Assembly: GCA_050247255.1 (NCBI GenBank)
Contig: JBFWUM010000007.1
Span: forward strand, 37,208 to 101,207
DNA length: 64,000 nucleotides
Direction of reading: 5' to 3'
Origin: JBFWUM01 sp050247255
GTDB taxonomy: Bacteria > Acidobacteriota > Vicinamibacteria > Vicinamibacterales > UBA2999
Shown here: piece by piece, positions 50,984 through 59,385 of the stretch
Layout of the letters: each line of letters starts with the position of its first letter
Numbering within the stretch: position 1 is the stretch's first letter
Notes under the pieces: model-generated
The model's database searches: none
Told to the model about the DNA's origin: nothing
What the model saw: only the letters and a program-made list of their open reading frames with translations
Position numbers and translations under genes: made by a program

Positions 50984-52276
50984 TCAAGGATGCCGTCCCG
51001 GAAGGTGTACGCCATCCTGCTGTAGCAACGCGTCGTAGAGCGGCACGGCCTGGTAGTGCTTTGAGATCAGGAAGCTGAGCAGGTTGGCGACCATCAGCGG
51101 CACGAGGATCTGATAGTCCTGCGTGATCTCGAAGATCATGAACACGGAGGTGAGCGGGGCGCGGATGATGCCCGCGAAGATCGTGCCCATGCCGACCAGC
51201 GCATACGCACCGGGCGTGGCAGTCGGAAACGGCGCATAGGTGTGCACGACGACCCCGATCGCGCCGCCGAGCATGGCGCCGATGTACAGCGACGGCGCGA
51301 ACACGCCGCCGCTGTTGCCCGAGGCGTACGACAGGCCGGTGGCGATTGCCTTCAGCAGGCAGAGCACGATCATGACCTGCAGCGCCAGGCTGCCGTTGAG
51401 CGCCCCGTCGACGTATTCGTAACCGACGCCGAGAATGGCCGGGGCGATCAGGAGGAGGAAGCCGGTCGCGAGTCCGCCGACCACCGGATGCCACGGGGCC
51501 GTGCGCGCAGGCAGCCGGCGGAAACCGGCGCGCAGCCGCAGCAGCCCCCGGCAGAACAGTACCGACAGGAGGCCGCCGACGATACCCAGGACGGCATACG
51601 CGCCAAGTTCACCCGGGTGCACCAGCTCGTAGGTCGGGACGTGAAACAGGGGCTCGTTGCCGAGCATCGCGCGCTGCACGATGACCGAGCCGACCGAGGC
51701 GACGACGGTCGAGCCCAGCAGCGGCGCGTTCATGTCGCCGATGATTTCCTCGAGCGTGAACAGCACGGCCGCCACCGGCGTGTTGAACGCGGCGGCAAGC
51801 GCCCCGGCGGCGCCGACGGCGACCAGGTCGCGGCGGCGCCGGGGCGAGAGCTCCAGCCAGCGGCCGGTCGCGGCGGCGAGCCCGGCGCCGATCTGCACCG
51901 ACGGCCCTTCGCGTCCGAGCGCCTGCCCGGAACCAATCGTCATGACGCCGAGCAGGAACTTGCCGGCGGCCACCCGGCCCGGAATCATCCCGCCGTGCAG
52001 CTGGTACGCCGCTTTCGTCTGCGGAACGCCGCTGCCGCGTGCCTCGGGAACGGCGAACGCGAGCAGCGCCGAGGCGAAGACGCTGCCGATGACGGGCGTG
52101 AGCCAGAGCCGCCAGGGTCCGGGGTCCAGCCCGAACAGTCGCCGCGTGGTCAGCTCGATGGCCACGCTGAAGAGCACCGCCGTGATACCGGCGGCAATGC
52201 CGACGATGATGGTCAGGATCAGGAAAAGGCGATCCTCGGTCGTGCTGATCGATTCGCGCTCCGACTGGCTGCTCAT
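50984..52276 (-). CDS. ClC-family chloride channel/transporter
   Basis: 430 residues from ATG 52276, which overlaps the upstream stop (ATGA); the frame is open further upstream but that part is antisense-like. Ten or more membrane helices with ClC selectivity motifs: 'GSGVPQTK', 'GREGPSVQIG' (gating Glu present), 'NTPVAAVLFTLEE' (inner proton Glu likely present) and 'GNSGGVFAPSLYIG'. With both glutamates, a Cl-/H+ exchanger is more likely than a channel. No CBS domains. It is the last gene of the minus-strand run from 56367. Confidence 0.94.
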   Translation of the reverse strand: MSSQSERESISTTEDRLFLILTIIVGIAAGITAVLFSVAIELTTRRLFGLDPGPWRLWLTPVIGSVFASALLAFAVPEARGSGVPQTKAAYQLHGGMIPGRVAAGKFLLGVMTIGSGQALGREGPSVQIGAGLAAATGRWLELSPRRRRDLVAVGAAGALAAAFNTPVAAVLFTLEEIIGDMNAPLLGSTVVASVGSVIVQRAMLGNEPLFHVPTYELVHPGELGAYAVLGIVGGLLSVLFCRGLLRLRAGFRRLPARTAPWHPVVGGLATGFLLLIAPAILGVGYEYVDGALNGSLALQVMIVLCLLKAIATGLSYASGNSGGVFAPSLYIGAMLGGAIGVVVHTYAPFPTATPGAYALVGMGTIFAGIIRAPLTSVFMIFEITQDYQILVPLMVANLLSFLISKHYQAVPLYDALLQQDGVHLPGRHP

Positions 52277-53406
52277 GGGGCGAGGCCGTGCCTGGCCGCG
52301 ATGGCGGCAAGGGCTCGATGGAGCGGCGGTGGCGCGCCGCACACCTCGTCGATGAGCGACGCCGCGGCGGCCGTCTGCGCCACGTAATCCTCGAGCTCGT
52401 CGCGGCTGGCACGGGGCGCCGCCCGGCTGGCGGCTGACAGCCGCTCCCGCGTGCGGGTGAGCGCCTCGACGCGGTCCGGGCTGTCCGCCGCGGCCGCGCA
52501 GGGCTCGAGCCGCTCGAGGACTGCCGCGACGTTCGCCGCCACGCGCTGTCGCCGCTGGGCGAGCGTCAGTCTCGGCGCCAGCGGGTCGCGGGTGACCACG
52601 GCATCGGCGAACGCCCGTCCCTCCCGCGTCGCCGCGTCACCCTCGGGAATCCGCGCATAGTACTCACGCGCCGCCGCATATTGCCCGAGCCGGAGTGCCG
52701 CCTCTGCCGCCCCGGCCAGCGCGCGCTGGTCGGCCGGCGCCCGCGTGAGGACCGAGCGATAGACCTCGAGCGCGCGCGCCGGGTCCTCGGCCCGGAGCAG
52801 CAACGCGCCGATCGACCGCAGCGCATCGATGCTCACCGGAGCCGCGGCCGCTGCGGCCACGAGCTCCGCCGCCGCGTCGGCGGTGCGCCCCTCGTCGATG
52901 AGGAACGAGGCCAGCTCGAGGCGGACGTCGAGCCGTTCGGCTTCGTTGGGCCACGTGGCATAGAGGGCATTGCGATACAGGCGGATCGCCTCGGTCGGCA
53001 GGCCGCGCCGGACGGCGAGGCGCGCCAACGCGAGGTTGACATGTGCGTCGCCTGGCGACATCAGCCGCACACGCTCGAGGGCGCTGCTGGCCGCCTCGAG
53101 CTGTCCGGCGTCGCCCAGCGCCCGCGCGTACGCCGTCGCATAGACGATGCTGTCGCGGCGGGCCGTGACGGCGCGTCGAAAGGCCGCGACGGCAGCATCA
53201 GACTCGCCGTTCTGGAGCGAGACGGTTCCCCGGTGGTACCACGTCTCGGCGTCGGCGACCTGATCGGCGCGATGACGCACCGCGACCGCCCGGGTCACGA
53301 AGAATCCGGCGGTCACGCAGAGCGCCAGCACCGTGAGCTTCGGCAGGTGGGTGCTGAGCGGGAACTCCGTGCTGCGCCAGGCGGCAGCTCGAATCCAATG
53401 GCGCAT
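52273..53406 (-). CDS. Membrane-anchored TPR protein
   Basis: 377 residues. One N-terminal membrane helix ('LTVLALCVTAGFFVTRAVAV') followed by about seven TPRs ('AETWYHRGTVSLQNGESDAAV', 'HVNLALARLAVRRGLPTEAI'). The C-terminal third is helical with no recognised domain. Located between glycosyltransferase genes and the ClC gene; TPR proteins of this type often hold polysaccharide export machinery together, but that is inference. Confidence 0.85.
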   Translation of the reverse strand: MRHWIRAAAWRSTEFPLSTHLPKLTVLALCVTAGFFVTRAVAVRHRADQVADAETWYHRGTVSLQNGESDAAVAAFRRAVTARRDSIVYATAYARALGDAGQLEAASSALERVRLMSPGDAHVNLALARLAVRRGLPTEAIRLYRNALYATWPNEAERLDVRLELASFLIDEGRTADAAAELVAAAAAAPVSIDALRSIGALLLRAEDPARALEVYRSVLTRAPADQRALAGAAEAALRLGQYAAAREYYARIPEGDAATREGRAFADAVVTRDPLAPRLTLAQRRQRVAANVAAVLERLEPCAAAADSPDRVEALTRTRERLSAASRAAPRASRDELEDYVAQTAAAASLIDEVCGAPPPLHRALAAIAARHGLAP

Positions 53407-53439
53407 CGATCTGCTCAGTGTATCGCGTCCAACCGCGCG

Positions 53440-54228
53440 TCAGGGAAGCCGGCCGCGCAGTCGCAGGTAGAGACGCAGCAGCGGGACCCAGATGGGATGA
53501 TGCTTGGCGTAAAAGGCCAGCTGGCTCTGCCGATACGCCGTCTCGGTCGCGGCGGACGCCGACTTGCGTGATTCGCCGCGCAGGTGGGTGACCTGTCCAT
53601 CCGGCACGAAAATCACCGCGCGCCCGCGGGCGCGGACGGCAGCACAGAAGTCGACGTCTTCCGTGTACATGAAATAGCGTTCGTCGAGCAGGCCAACCGC
53701 CTCGGCATCGCTCCGCCGCACCAGCAGGCAGGCGCCGCTGACCCAGTCGACCTCTCCCGGAACCCTGGTCGCGGACTCGACGAAGGCCCGGTCGCGCTGG
53801 CGGCGCTTCTGGCGCCATTCGTTCAGCGGCCCGATCATCGGACCAAATGACAGCTCGGCGCGGCCGTGCGCGTCGACCAGACGGGGGCCGGCGATGGCGG
53901 CATCGGCTCGCGCTTCCAGCGCTTTCACCAGCGCGTCGATCGCGCCAGCCCGGACCACCGTGTCGGGATTGAGCAGCAGCACCAGCTCGCCGCCGCTGGC
54001 GCGAATCCCCAGGTTGTTGGCGGCGGCGAAGCCGACGTTGCCGCCGGCCTCGACGACGCGCACCATCGGCCAGTGTGCCCGGACAGCCGCCGCGGTGCCG
54101 TCCGGCGACGCGTTGTCGACGACGACGATCTCGTGATCCATCCCCGGCGCGTGCGTCACCAGCGACTCCAGGCAGCCGTCGATGTGCCCGCGCGAGTTGT
54201 AGGTGACGATGACGATGGAGAGGGTCAT
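53440..54228 (-). CDS. Glycosyltransferase family 2 (rhamnosyltransferase-like)
   Basis: 262 residues from ATG 54228, which overlaps the upstream stop. GT-A fold: 'LSIVIVTYNSRGHIDGCLESL', 'VVDNASPDGTA', 'GNVGFAAANNLGIRASGG', the metal-binding 'LLLNPDTVV' (an NPD variant of DxD) and 'YFMYTEDVDFCAAVRARG'. This pattern is typical of dTDP-rhamnosyl- and related transferases in O-antigen and exopolysaccharide loci. Confidence 0.92.
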   Translation of the reverse strand: MTLSIVIVTYNSRGHIDGCLESLVTHAPGMDHEIVVVDNASPDGTAAAVRAHWPMVRVVEAGGNVGFAAANNLGIRASGGELVLLLNPDTVVRAGAIDALVKALEARADAAIAGPRLVDAHGRAELSFGPMIGPLNEWRQKRRQRDRAFVESATRVPGEVDWVSGACLLVRRSDAEAVGLLDERYFMYTEDVDFCAAVRARGRAVIFVPDGQVTHLRGESRKSASAATETAYRQSQLAFYAKHHPIWVPLLRLYLRLRGRLP

Positions 54229-55244
54229 CGCGTGAGGATCTCCAGCACGCGACGGGCGGAGGCGTCCCACGAATAGCGGGCAAGGGCCGATGGCGCGGCA
54301 GCCAGCAGCCGCTGCCTGGTGGCGGTGTCGCCGGTGACTTCGGCGAGCGCCGCCGCGATCAGATCCGGGTCGGGCCGTGGAACGTAGAACGCCGCGTCGC
54401 CATACACCTCACGCGACACCGGCGTGTCGAGCACGATCGACGGCACCCCGGCGCCCATCGCTTCGAGCGGCGTCAGCCCGAATCCTTCATAGTCCGACAG
54501 GAACACGAACGCGGCTGCCTGCCCGTAGAGCCGCATCAACTCTTCGTCCGGCACGTACGAGCGAAGGTGGACGCGCGGCGGCAGCGCCGTGAACGGGATG
54601 TGCGGTGAGGTCCGGTTCTCGCCGACGATCTGCAGGTCGAACTGCCCGGTGCGGTTGAAGCGCGCGAAGCCGTCAATCAGTTCCGGGACGTGGCGCCGGT
54701 TGAAGAGGGAGCCGACGTAGAGCACGGTGGTGCCGCTCTTCCGGCTGAAGCCGGAAGCCACATCCGTCGTCGAGCCGGAAGCCACACGTGTCAATCCGTG
54801 GTAGACGACGTCGACCTTCGAGGCGTCGACGCCGAGATGGGCGACGACTTCGCGCTTCGAGAACTCCGACACCGTGATGACGCGCCGCGCACGCCGGGCG
54901 GCGAGCGTCGTGATGGTGCGCCGCCGCGCCCCTTCGCGCCACGAGAACCACTCCGGATGGGCACAGAATGACACGTCGTGGATCACGAGCACGACCGGCA
55001 CGCCCGCGCGCAGCGGCGCCGTATAGGCCGGTGCGAAGAGCATGTCTGCGCCAGACTCACGGATGAGCCGGGGCAGCGTGAACTGCTCCCAGGCGGTGCC
55101 CCCGCCGTCGTCGGGCGCGAGGAGCAGGAACTCATGCGGCTGAGCGTCGGGCAGCCCCTTCCAGGCGCAAAGCAGTTCCGACAGGAAGCGGCCGACGCCG
55201 GTCGGGCGCCCCTGCAACTCGCGGGCATCAACCGCGATGCGCAC
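54225..55244 (-). CDS. Glycosyltransferase family 4, with in-frame palindromic repeat
   Basis: 339 residues. GTG 55244 has GGGAGG just ahead and overlaps the upstream gene by 17 bp; longer frames are antisense-like. GT4 marks: 'AVDARELQGRPTGVGRFLSE', 'VIHDVSFCAHPEWF', 'SEFSKREVVAHLGVDASKV', 'YVGSLFNRRHVPELI' and 'FLSDYEGFGLTPLEAMGAG'. At residues 155-170 the stretch 'VASGSTTDVASGFSRK' comes from the repeat at 54738-54790; it lies between the acceptor and donor domains, a place that tolerates length change. Confidence 0.92.
   Translation of the reverse strand: MRIAVDARELQGRPTGVGRFLSELLCAWKGLPDAQPHEFLLLAPDDGGGTAWEQFTLPRLIRESGADMLFAPAYTAPLRAGVPVVLVIHDVSFCAHPEWFSWREGARRRTITTLAARRARRVITVSEFSKREVVAHLGVDASKVDVVYHGLTRVASGSTTDVASGFSRKSGTTVLYVGSLFNRRHVPELIDGFARFNRTGQFDLQIVGENRTSPHIPFTALPPRVHLRSYVPDEELMRLYGQAAAFVFLSDYEGFGLTPLEAMGAGVPSIVLDTPVSREVYGDAAFYVPRPDPDLIAAALAEVTGDTATRQRLLAAAPSALARYSWDASARRVLEILTR
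54738..54786. repeat. Variant palindromic repeat with partial second copy
   Basis: CTTCCGGCTGAAGCCGGAAG plus CCACATCCG on the plus strand. Compared with 25199 and 29044, the stem has a G-C pair flipped on both sides, which keeps the hairpin. A second partial copy, GCCGGAAGCCACA, lies at 54774-54786. Both are inside a glycosyltransferase gene, in frame. Confidence 0.8.
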
Positions 55245-56367
55245 GCGCCTCCCGTTCTGCCTGCCGGCGGGCCGAGGCTTCGAGGTAGGCCTCGCGCAGC
55301 GACTGCGCCGCGCTGGCCCAGCTGAACGCGCGCGCCCGCACCAGCCCCGCATTCGCGCGGCCGAGCGCGAATGCCTGGTCGGTGACGATCCGCTGCAGCG
55401 CATCCGCCAGCGCCGCGGCGTCCTCGGGATCCACCAGCACTCCGGCATCGCCGGCCACCTCAGGGAGCGACCCCCGCGTCGAGGCGACCAGCGGCACCCC
55501 GGCCGACATCGCCTCGAGCGCCGGAAAGCCGAACCCTTCGTCGAGCGAGGGCAGCACGACCGCCCGGGCGCCGCGATACAGATCCTCCCGTGCGTGGTCC
55601 TGCACGTAGCCGGCATATGTGACGTGGCCGGCCAGCGGCGGCCGCTGCATCCGCTCAATCCACGGCCGCGCGTCGTCGCCGGCGCGGCCGGCCACCATCA
55701 GCGGCGTGGTGACGCCGCGGGCCACGAGCAGCGTCCAGGCATCGAGCAGAGTCCCGATGTTCTTCCGCGGCTCGAGCGTCCCCAGGAACAGCACATAGCC
55801 ATCTGCGGGAACATTCGGCGCCCCGCCGAGCCCCTGCCACTCGGGCGCGCCGCCGGGGCAGACGAACACCCGCTCACCGGGCACCCGCAGCGTCGTCTCG
55901 ACGAGTCGCTTCACGTGGCGCGTCGGCGTGACGATGGCGTGCGCGGCCAGGGCATGCGACGGCGTCAGCTCGGCGTAGTCGCGGCGGATCTCCGCGTGCG
56001 TGCGCCCCGGCGCGGTCATGAAGAACAGATCGTGAATGGTGATCACCTGCGCCGCGCGGCGCGCCGGGATCCGCAGCGGGTGCGCGGCATGGACGATGTC
56101 CAGCGGTCCCACCAGCCGCTCGATGGGCGGCCATCCACGCCGGTGCCAGAGGTAGTTGAGCAGCGACACCGGCACGCGCCGGTCGACGACGTCGGCGCCG
56201 AGCTCCGTGGCAAGCCCCTCCCGCGGCCGGTCCTTCCAAGAGCTGGTGAAGACGGCGACGGTGTCGTCCGGCCAGGCCGCGGCGTACGCCCGCGCAAGGC
56301 CGTGCATGTACTCGCCGACGCCGGTGCGCGCCCGCAGGGCCGGCCTGTAGTCGACGAGAATCCGCAC
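55228..56367 (-). CDS. Glycosyltransferase family 4
   Basis: 379 residues from GTG 56367 (the longer frame overlaps the divergent ugd start). GT-B marks: 'ILVDYRPALRARTGVGEYMH', 'HAAHPLRIPARRAAQVITIHD', 'FLGTLEPRKNIGTLLDAW' and 'LPSLDEGFGFPALEAMSAG'. First gene of the minus-strand run GT4-GT4-GT2-TPR-ClC. Only 24 bp separate it from ugd, so both promoters must overlap the genes. Confidence 0.93.
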   Translation of the reverse strand: MRILVDYRPALRARTGVGEYMHGLARAYAAAWPDDTVAVFTSSWKDRPREGLATELGADVVDRRVPVSLLNYLWHRRGWPPIERLVGPLDIVHAAHPLRIPARRAAQVITIHDLFFMTAPGRTHAEIRRDYAELTPSHALAAHAIVTPTRHVKRLVETTLRVPGERVFVCPGGAPEWQGLGGAPNVPADGYVLFLGTLEPRKNIGTLLDAWTLLVARGVTTPLMVAGRAGDDARPWIERMQRPPLAGHVTYAGYVQDHAREDLYRGARAVVLPSLDEGFGFPALEAMSAGVPLVASTRGSLPEVAGDAGVLVDPEDAAALADALQRIVTDQAFALGRANAGLVRARAFSWASAAQSLREAYLEASARRQAEREARAHRG

Positions 56368-56391
56368 GCCGAGAGAGTACCATGTGGGGTA

Positions 56392-57690
56392 ATGAAGATT
56401 GCGGTGATCGGAACCGGGTACGTGGGGCTGGTCGCGGGCGCCTGCTTCGCGGAAACCGGCAACGACGTGATCTGCGTGGACAAGGACCACGACAAGGTCG
56501 CCACCCTAAACGCCGGGCGGATGCCGATTTACGAGCCGGGCCTCGAGGAGCTGGTGCGGCGGAACACGCAGGAGCGCCGCCTGACCTTCACCACCGACCT
56601 GCCGCGCGCGGTCCGCGAGTCCGACATCGTCTTCATCGCCGTCGGGACGCCACAGGGCGAAGACGGGTCGGCCGACCTGCAGCACGTGCTGGCCGTGGCG
56701 CGCGACATCGCCGCGGCGATGGACGGCTACAAGGTGATCGTCGACAAGAGCACGGTCCCGGTCGGCACGTCGCGCAAGGTGCGGGACGCCGTCCGCGCCG
56801 GCACCGCTCACGACTTCGCCGTCGTCAGCAACCCCGAGTTCCTCAAGCAGGGCGCGGCGGTCGACGACTTCATGAAGCCCGACCGGGTGGTCATCGGATC
56901 CGACGATGCCAGGGCGACGGCGATGATGGAGGAGCTCTACGCTCCGTTCATCCGGACCGGCGCGCCGATCATGACCATGGATCCGGAAAGCGCCGAGCTG
57001 TCGAAGTACGCGGCCAACGCCATGCTGGCGACGCGCATCTCGTTCATGAACGAGGTGGCCAACCTGTGCGAGCTGGTGGGCGCGGATGTCGACCAGGTGC
57101 GCAAGGCGATCGGATCCGATCGCCGGATCGGGACCTCGTTCCTGTTTCCCGGCGTCGGCTACGGCGGCAGCTGCTTCCCGAAAGACGTCAAGGCGATGGT
57201 GAAGTTCGCCGCCGACCGCGACTATCGCTTCCGCATCCTGCACGCGGTGGAGGAGGTGAACGCGGCCCAGAAGGTGCGGCTGTTCGAGAAGGTCCGCGCC
57301 CACTTCAGCGGCAGCCTGAAGGGGAAGACGGCCGCCGTCTGGGGACTGGCGTTCAAGCCGAAAACCGACGACATGCGGGAGGCGCCGGCGATTCCGCTGA
57401 TCGAGGCGCTGCTCGAGGCCGGAATGTGCGTGCAGGCCTACGACCCCGAGGCCACCCGCGTGGCGCGCGGGGTCTTTGGCGAGCGTGTCCGCTTTGCCGA
57501 CGGCGGCTACGACGCGCTCAAGGACGCCGACGCGCTGCTCATCGTGACCGAGTGGAATGAGTTCCGGCGTCCCGACTTCGAGCGCATGCGATCGCTGATG
57601 CGCCAGCCGGTCGTCTTCGACGGCCGCAACCTCTTCACCCCCGACCAGATGCAGCAGCGCGGGTTCACCTATTACTCCATTGGGCGCTAA
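56392..57690 (+). CDS. UDP-glucose 6-dehydrogenase
   Basis: 432 residues from ATG 56392. NAD-binding 'IAVIGTGYVGLVAGACFAE', 'VGTPQGEDGSADL', 'STVPVGTSRKV', 'NPEFLKQGAAVDDF', the catalytic Cys261 in 'GYGGSCFPKDVKAM', and 'LAFKPKTDDMREAPA'. Oxidises UDP-glucose twice to UDP-glucuronate, the precursor of UDP-xylose made by the enzyme at 44877. It overlaps galE by 11 bp and begins the plus-strand sugar operon. Confidence 0.95.
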   Translation: MKIAVIGTGYVGLVAGACFAETGNDVICVDKDHDKVATLNAGRMPIYEPGLEELVRRNTQERRLTFTTDLPRAVRESDIVFIAVGTPQGEDGSADLQHVLAVARDIAAAMDGYKVIVDKSTVPVGTSRKVRDAVRAGTAHDFAVVSNPEFLKQGAAVDDFMKPDRVVIGSDDARATAMMEELYAPFIRTGAPIMTMDPESAELSKYAANAMLATRISFMNEVANLCELVGADVDQVRKAIGSDRRIGTSFLFPGVGYGGSCFPKDVKAMVKFAADRDYRFRILHAVEEVNAAQKVRLFEKVRAHFSGSLKGKTAAVWGLAFKPKTDDMREAPAIPLIEALLEAGMCVQAYDPEATRVARGVFGERVRFADGGYDALKDADALLIVTEWNEFRRPDFERMRSLMRQPVVFDGRNLFTPDQMQQRGFTYYSIGR

Positions 57691-58675
57691 GAGCACCGTT
57701 CTCGTCACCGGCGGCGCCGGCTACATCGGCAGCCACACCGCCAAGGCGCTGCGCCAGGCGGGCCACGCCGTCGTCATCTACGACAACCTCTCGGCCGGAC
57801 ATCGCCAGGCGGCGCTCGGGGTGCCGCTGATTGAGGGAGACATCCGCGACGTCGATGCCGTGCGCCGGGCCATCCGCGAATCGGGTGCGACCGCGGTGAT
57901 GCACTTCGCCGCCTGGCTGGCGGTGGCCGATTCGGTGACGGACCCGGCGGGCTACTACCGCAACAACGTGTCCGGCACGCTCGGAACGCTGGAAGCCATG
58001 GCGCTCGAAGGGTGCCGCCACTTCGTCTTCTCGTCCACGTGCGCGGTCTACGGCGAGCCGGTCGAGACACCGCTGCGCGAGACGCACCCGACCAACCCGA
58101 TTAACGCCTACGGGCAGACAAAGCTGGCCGTCGAGCACGCGCTGCCGCACTTCGAGCGCGCCTACGGCATCCGGTCGATCCGCCTGCGCTACTTCAACGC
58201 CGCCGGCGCCGATCCCGACGGTGAGCTGGGCGAGGATCACGACCCGGAAGTGCACGTCATCCCGCGCGCCTTCATGGCGGCATCCGGCGGAGAGCCGATG
58301 CAGCTCTTTGGCGAGGACTACCCGACGCCGGACGGCACCTGCCTGCGCGACTACATCCATGTGAGCGACCTCGCCGATGCGCACGTCCGCGCCCTGTCGC
58401 GGCTCGAACGCGGCGGGCCGTCGGCGAGCTATAACGTCGGCACGGAGCGCCCCTCGTCGGTGAGGGACGTCATCGCCTCGGTCGAACGCGTCACGGGAAG
58501 GAAGGTCGCCTATACGACCGCACCGCGGCGTCCTGGTGATCCCGCCGTGCTCTACGCCTCGGCCACCCGGATCCGCGAAGATCTCGGCTGGGTGCCGACG
58601 CGCCCCGAACTGGACACGATCGTCGGCGATGCCTGGCGCTGGCACGCCGCCCACCCGAAAGGGTTCAAGCGCTGA
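57680..58675 (+). CDS. galE: UDP-glucose 4-epimerase
   Basis: 331 residues. Start is TTG 57680, the only good candidate before the NAD-binding 'VLVTGGAGYIGSHTAKAL'. Other marks: 'HFAAWLAVADSV', catalytic Ser-x-x in 'FSSTCAVYGEP', Tyr-Lys in 'YGQTKLAVEHAL', 'RYFNAAGADPDGELGEDH' and 'TCLRDYIHVSDLADAHV'. Interconverts UDP-glucose and UDP-galactose (or the N-acetyl forms). Overlaps ugd, and its stop overlaps the next ATG. Confidence 0.93.
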   Translation: MGAKSTVLVTGGAGYIGSHTAKALRQAGHAVVIYDNLSAGHRQAALGVPLIEGDIRDVDAVRRAIRESGATAVMHFAAWLAVADSVTDPAGYYRNNVSGTLGTLEAMALEGCRHFVFSSTCAVYGEPVETPLRETHPTNPINAYGQTKLAVEHALPHFERAYGIRSIRLRYFNAAGADPDGELGEDHDPEVHVIPRAFMAASGGEPMQLFGEDYPTPDGTCLRDYIHVSDLADAHVRALSRLERGGPSASYNVGTERPSSVRDVIASVERVTGRKVAYTTAPRRPGDPAVLYASATRIREDLGWVPTRPELDTIVGDAWRWHAAHPKGFKR

Positions 58676-59385
58676 TGTCCCGGCTCCGCGGTGCGCTCAC
58701 CGATCCGCTGCTGTCGGTGGTGATGCCGGCCTTCAACGAGATCGCGACGATCGAGGAGATCATCCGCCGTGTCCTCGCGGTGCCGATCCGCACGCAGCTG
58801 ATCGTCGTCGACGACTGCTCGACCGATGGCACGCGTGACAAGCTGGCGGCGTTGCAGCAGGAGCTCGGCTTCACGCTGCTGCTGCAGTCGAAGAACCAGG
58901 GGAAGGGCGCCGCGCTCCGCCGCGGCTTTGCGGCCGTCACCGGCGACCTCGTGGTCATCCAGGACGCCGACCTGGAGTACTCCCCGGAGGAGTTCCCGCA
59001 GCTCATCGAGCTGATCTGCCAGGGACGCGCCGACGTGGTCTATGGCTCGCGGTTCCTGGGCCGGCATCGCGTGTTTCTCTTCACCCATTACGCCGGCAAC
59101 CGGCTCCTGACCCTCATCACCAACGTGCTCTACAACACCATGCTCTCGGACATGGAAACCTGCTACAAGGTGATGCGGACCGAGGTGCTCCGGTCGATGG
59201 CGCTGCAGTCGAACGGCTTCGGCATCGAGCCCGAGCTGACCGCCAAGATCTTCAAGCGCGGCTACCGGGTGTACGAGGTGCCGATCACCTACGACGGCCG
59301 CGGCTACGAGGAAGGGAAGAAGATCGGCTGGCGCGACGGGGTGGTCGCGCTCTGGGTGCTGCTGAAGTACCGAGTGACCGAGTGA
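58675..59385 (+). CDS. Glycosyltransferase family 2 (dolichyl-phosphate-mannose-synthase-like)
   Basis: 236 residues. GT-A marks: 'LSVVMPAFNEIATIEEII', 'VVDDCSTDGTRD', 'NQGKGAALRRGFAAVTGD', the metal site 'IQDADLEYSPEE', 'GSRFL', and 'MSDMETCYKVMR'-like 'LSDMETCYKVMRTEVL'. Probably makes a polyprenyl-phosphate sugar. No membrane helices at the C-terminus, so it is the soluble kind. It is translationally coupled to galE and to the ABC exporter. Confidence 0.92.
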   Translation: MSRLRGALTDPLLSVVMPAFNEIATIEEIIRRVLAVPIRTQLIVVDDCSTDGTRDKLAALQQELGFTLLLQSKNQGKGAALRRGFAAVTGDLVVIQDADLEYSPEEFPQLIELICQGRADVVYGSRFLGRHRVFLFTHYAGNRLLTLITNVLYNTMLSDMETCYKVMRTEVLRSMALQSNGFGIEPELTAKIFKRGYRVYEVPITYDGRGYEEGKKIGWRDGVVALWVLLKYRVTE

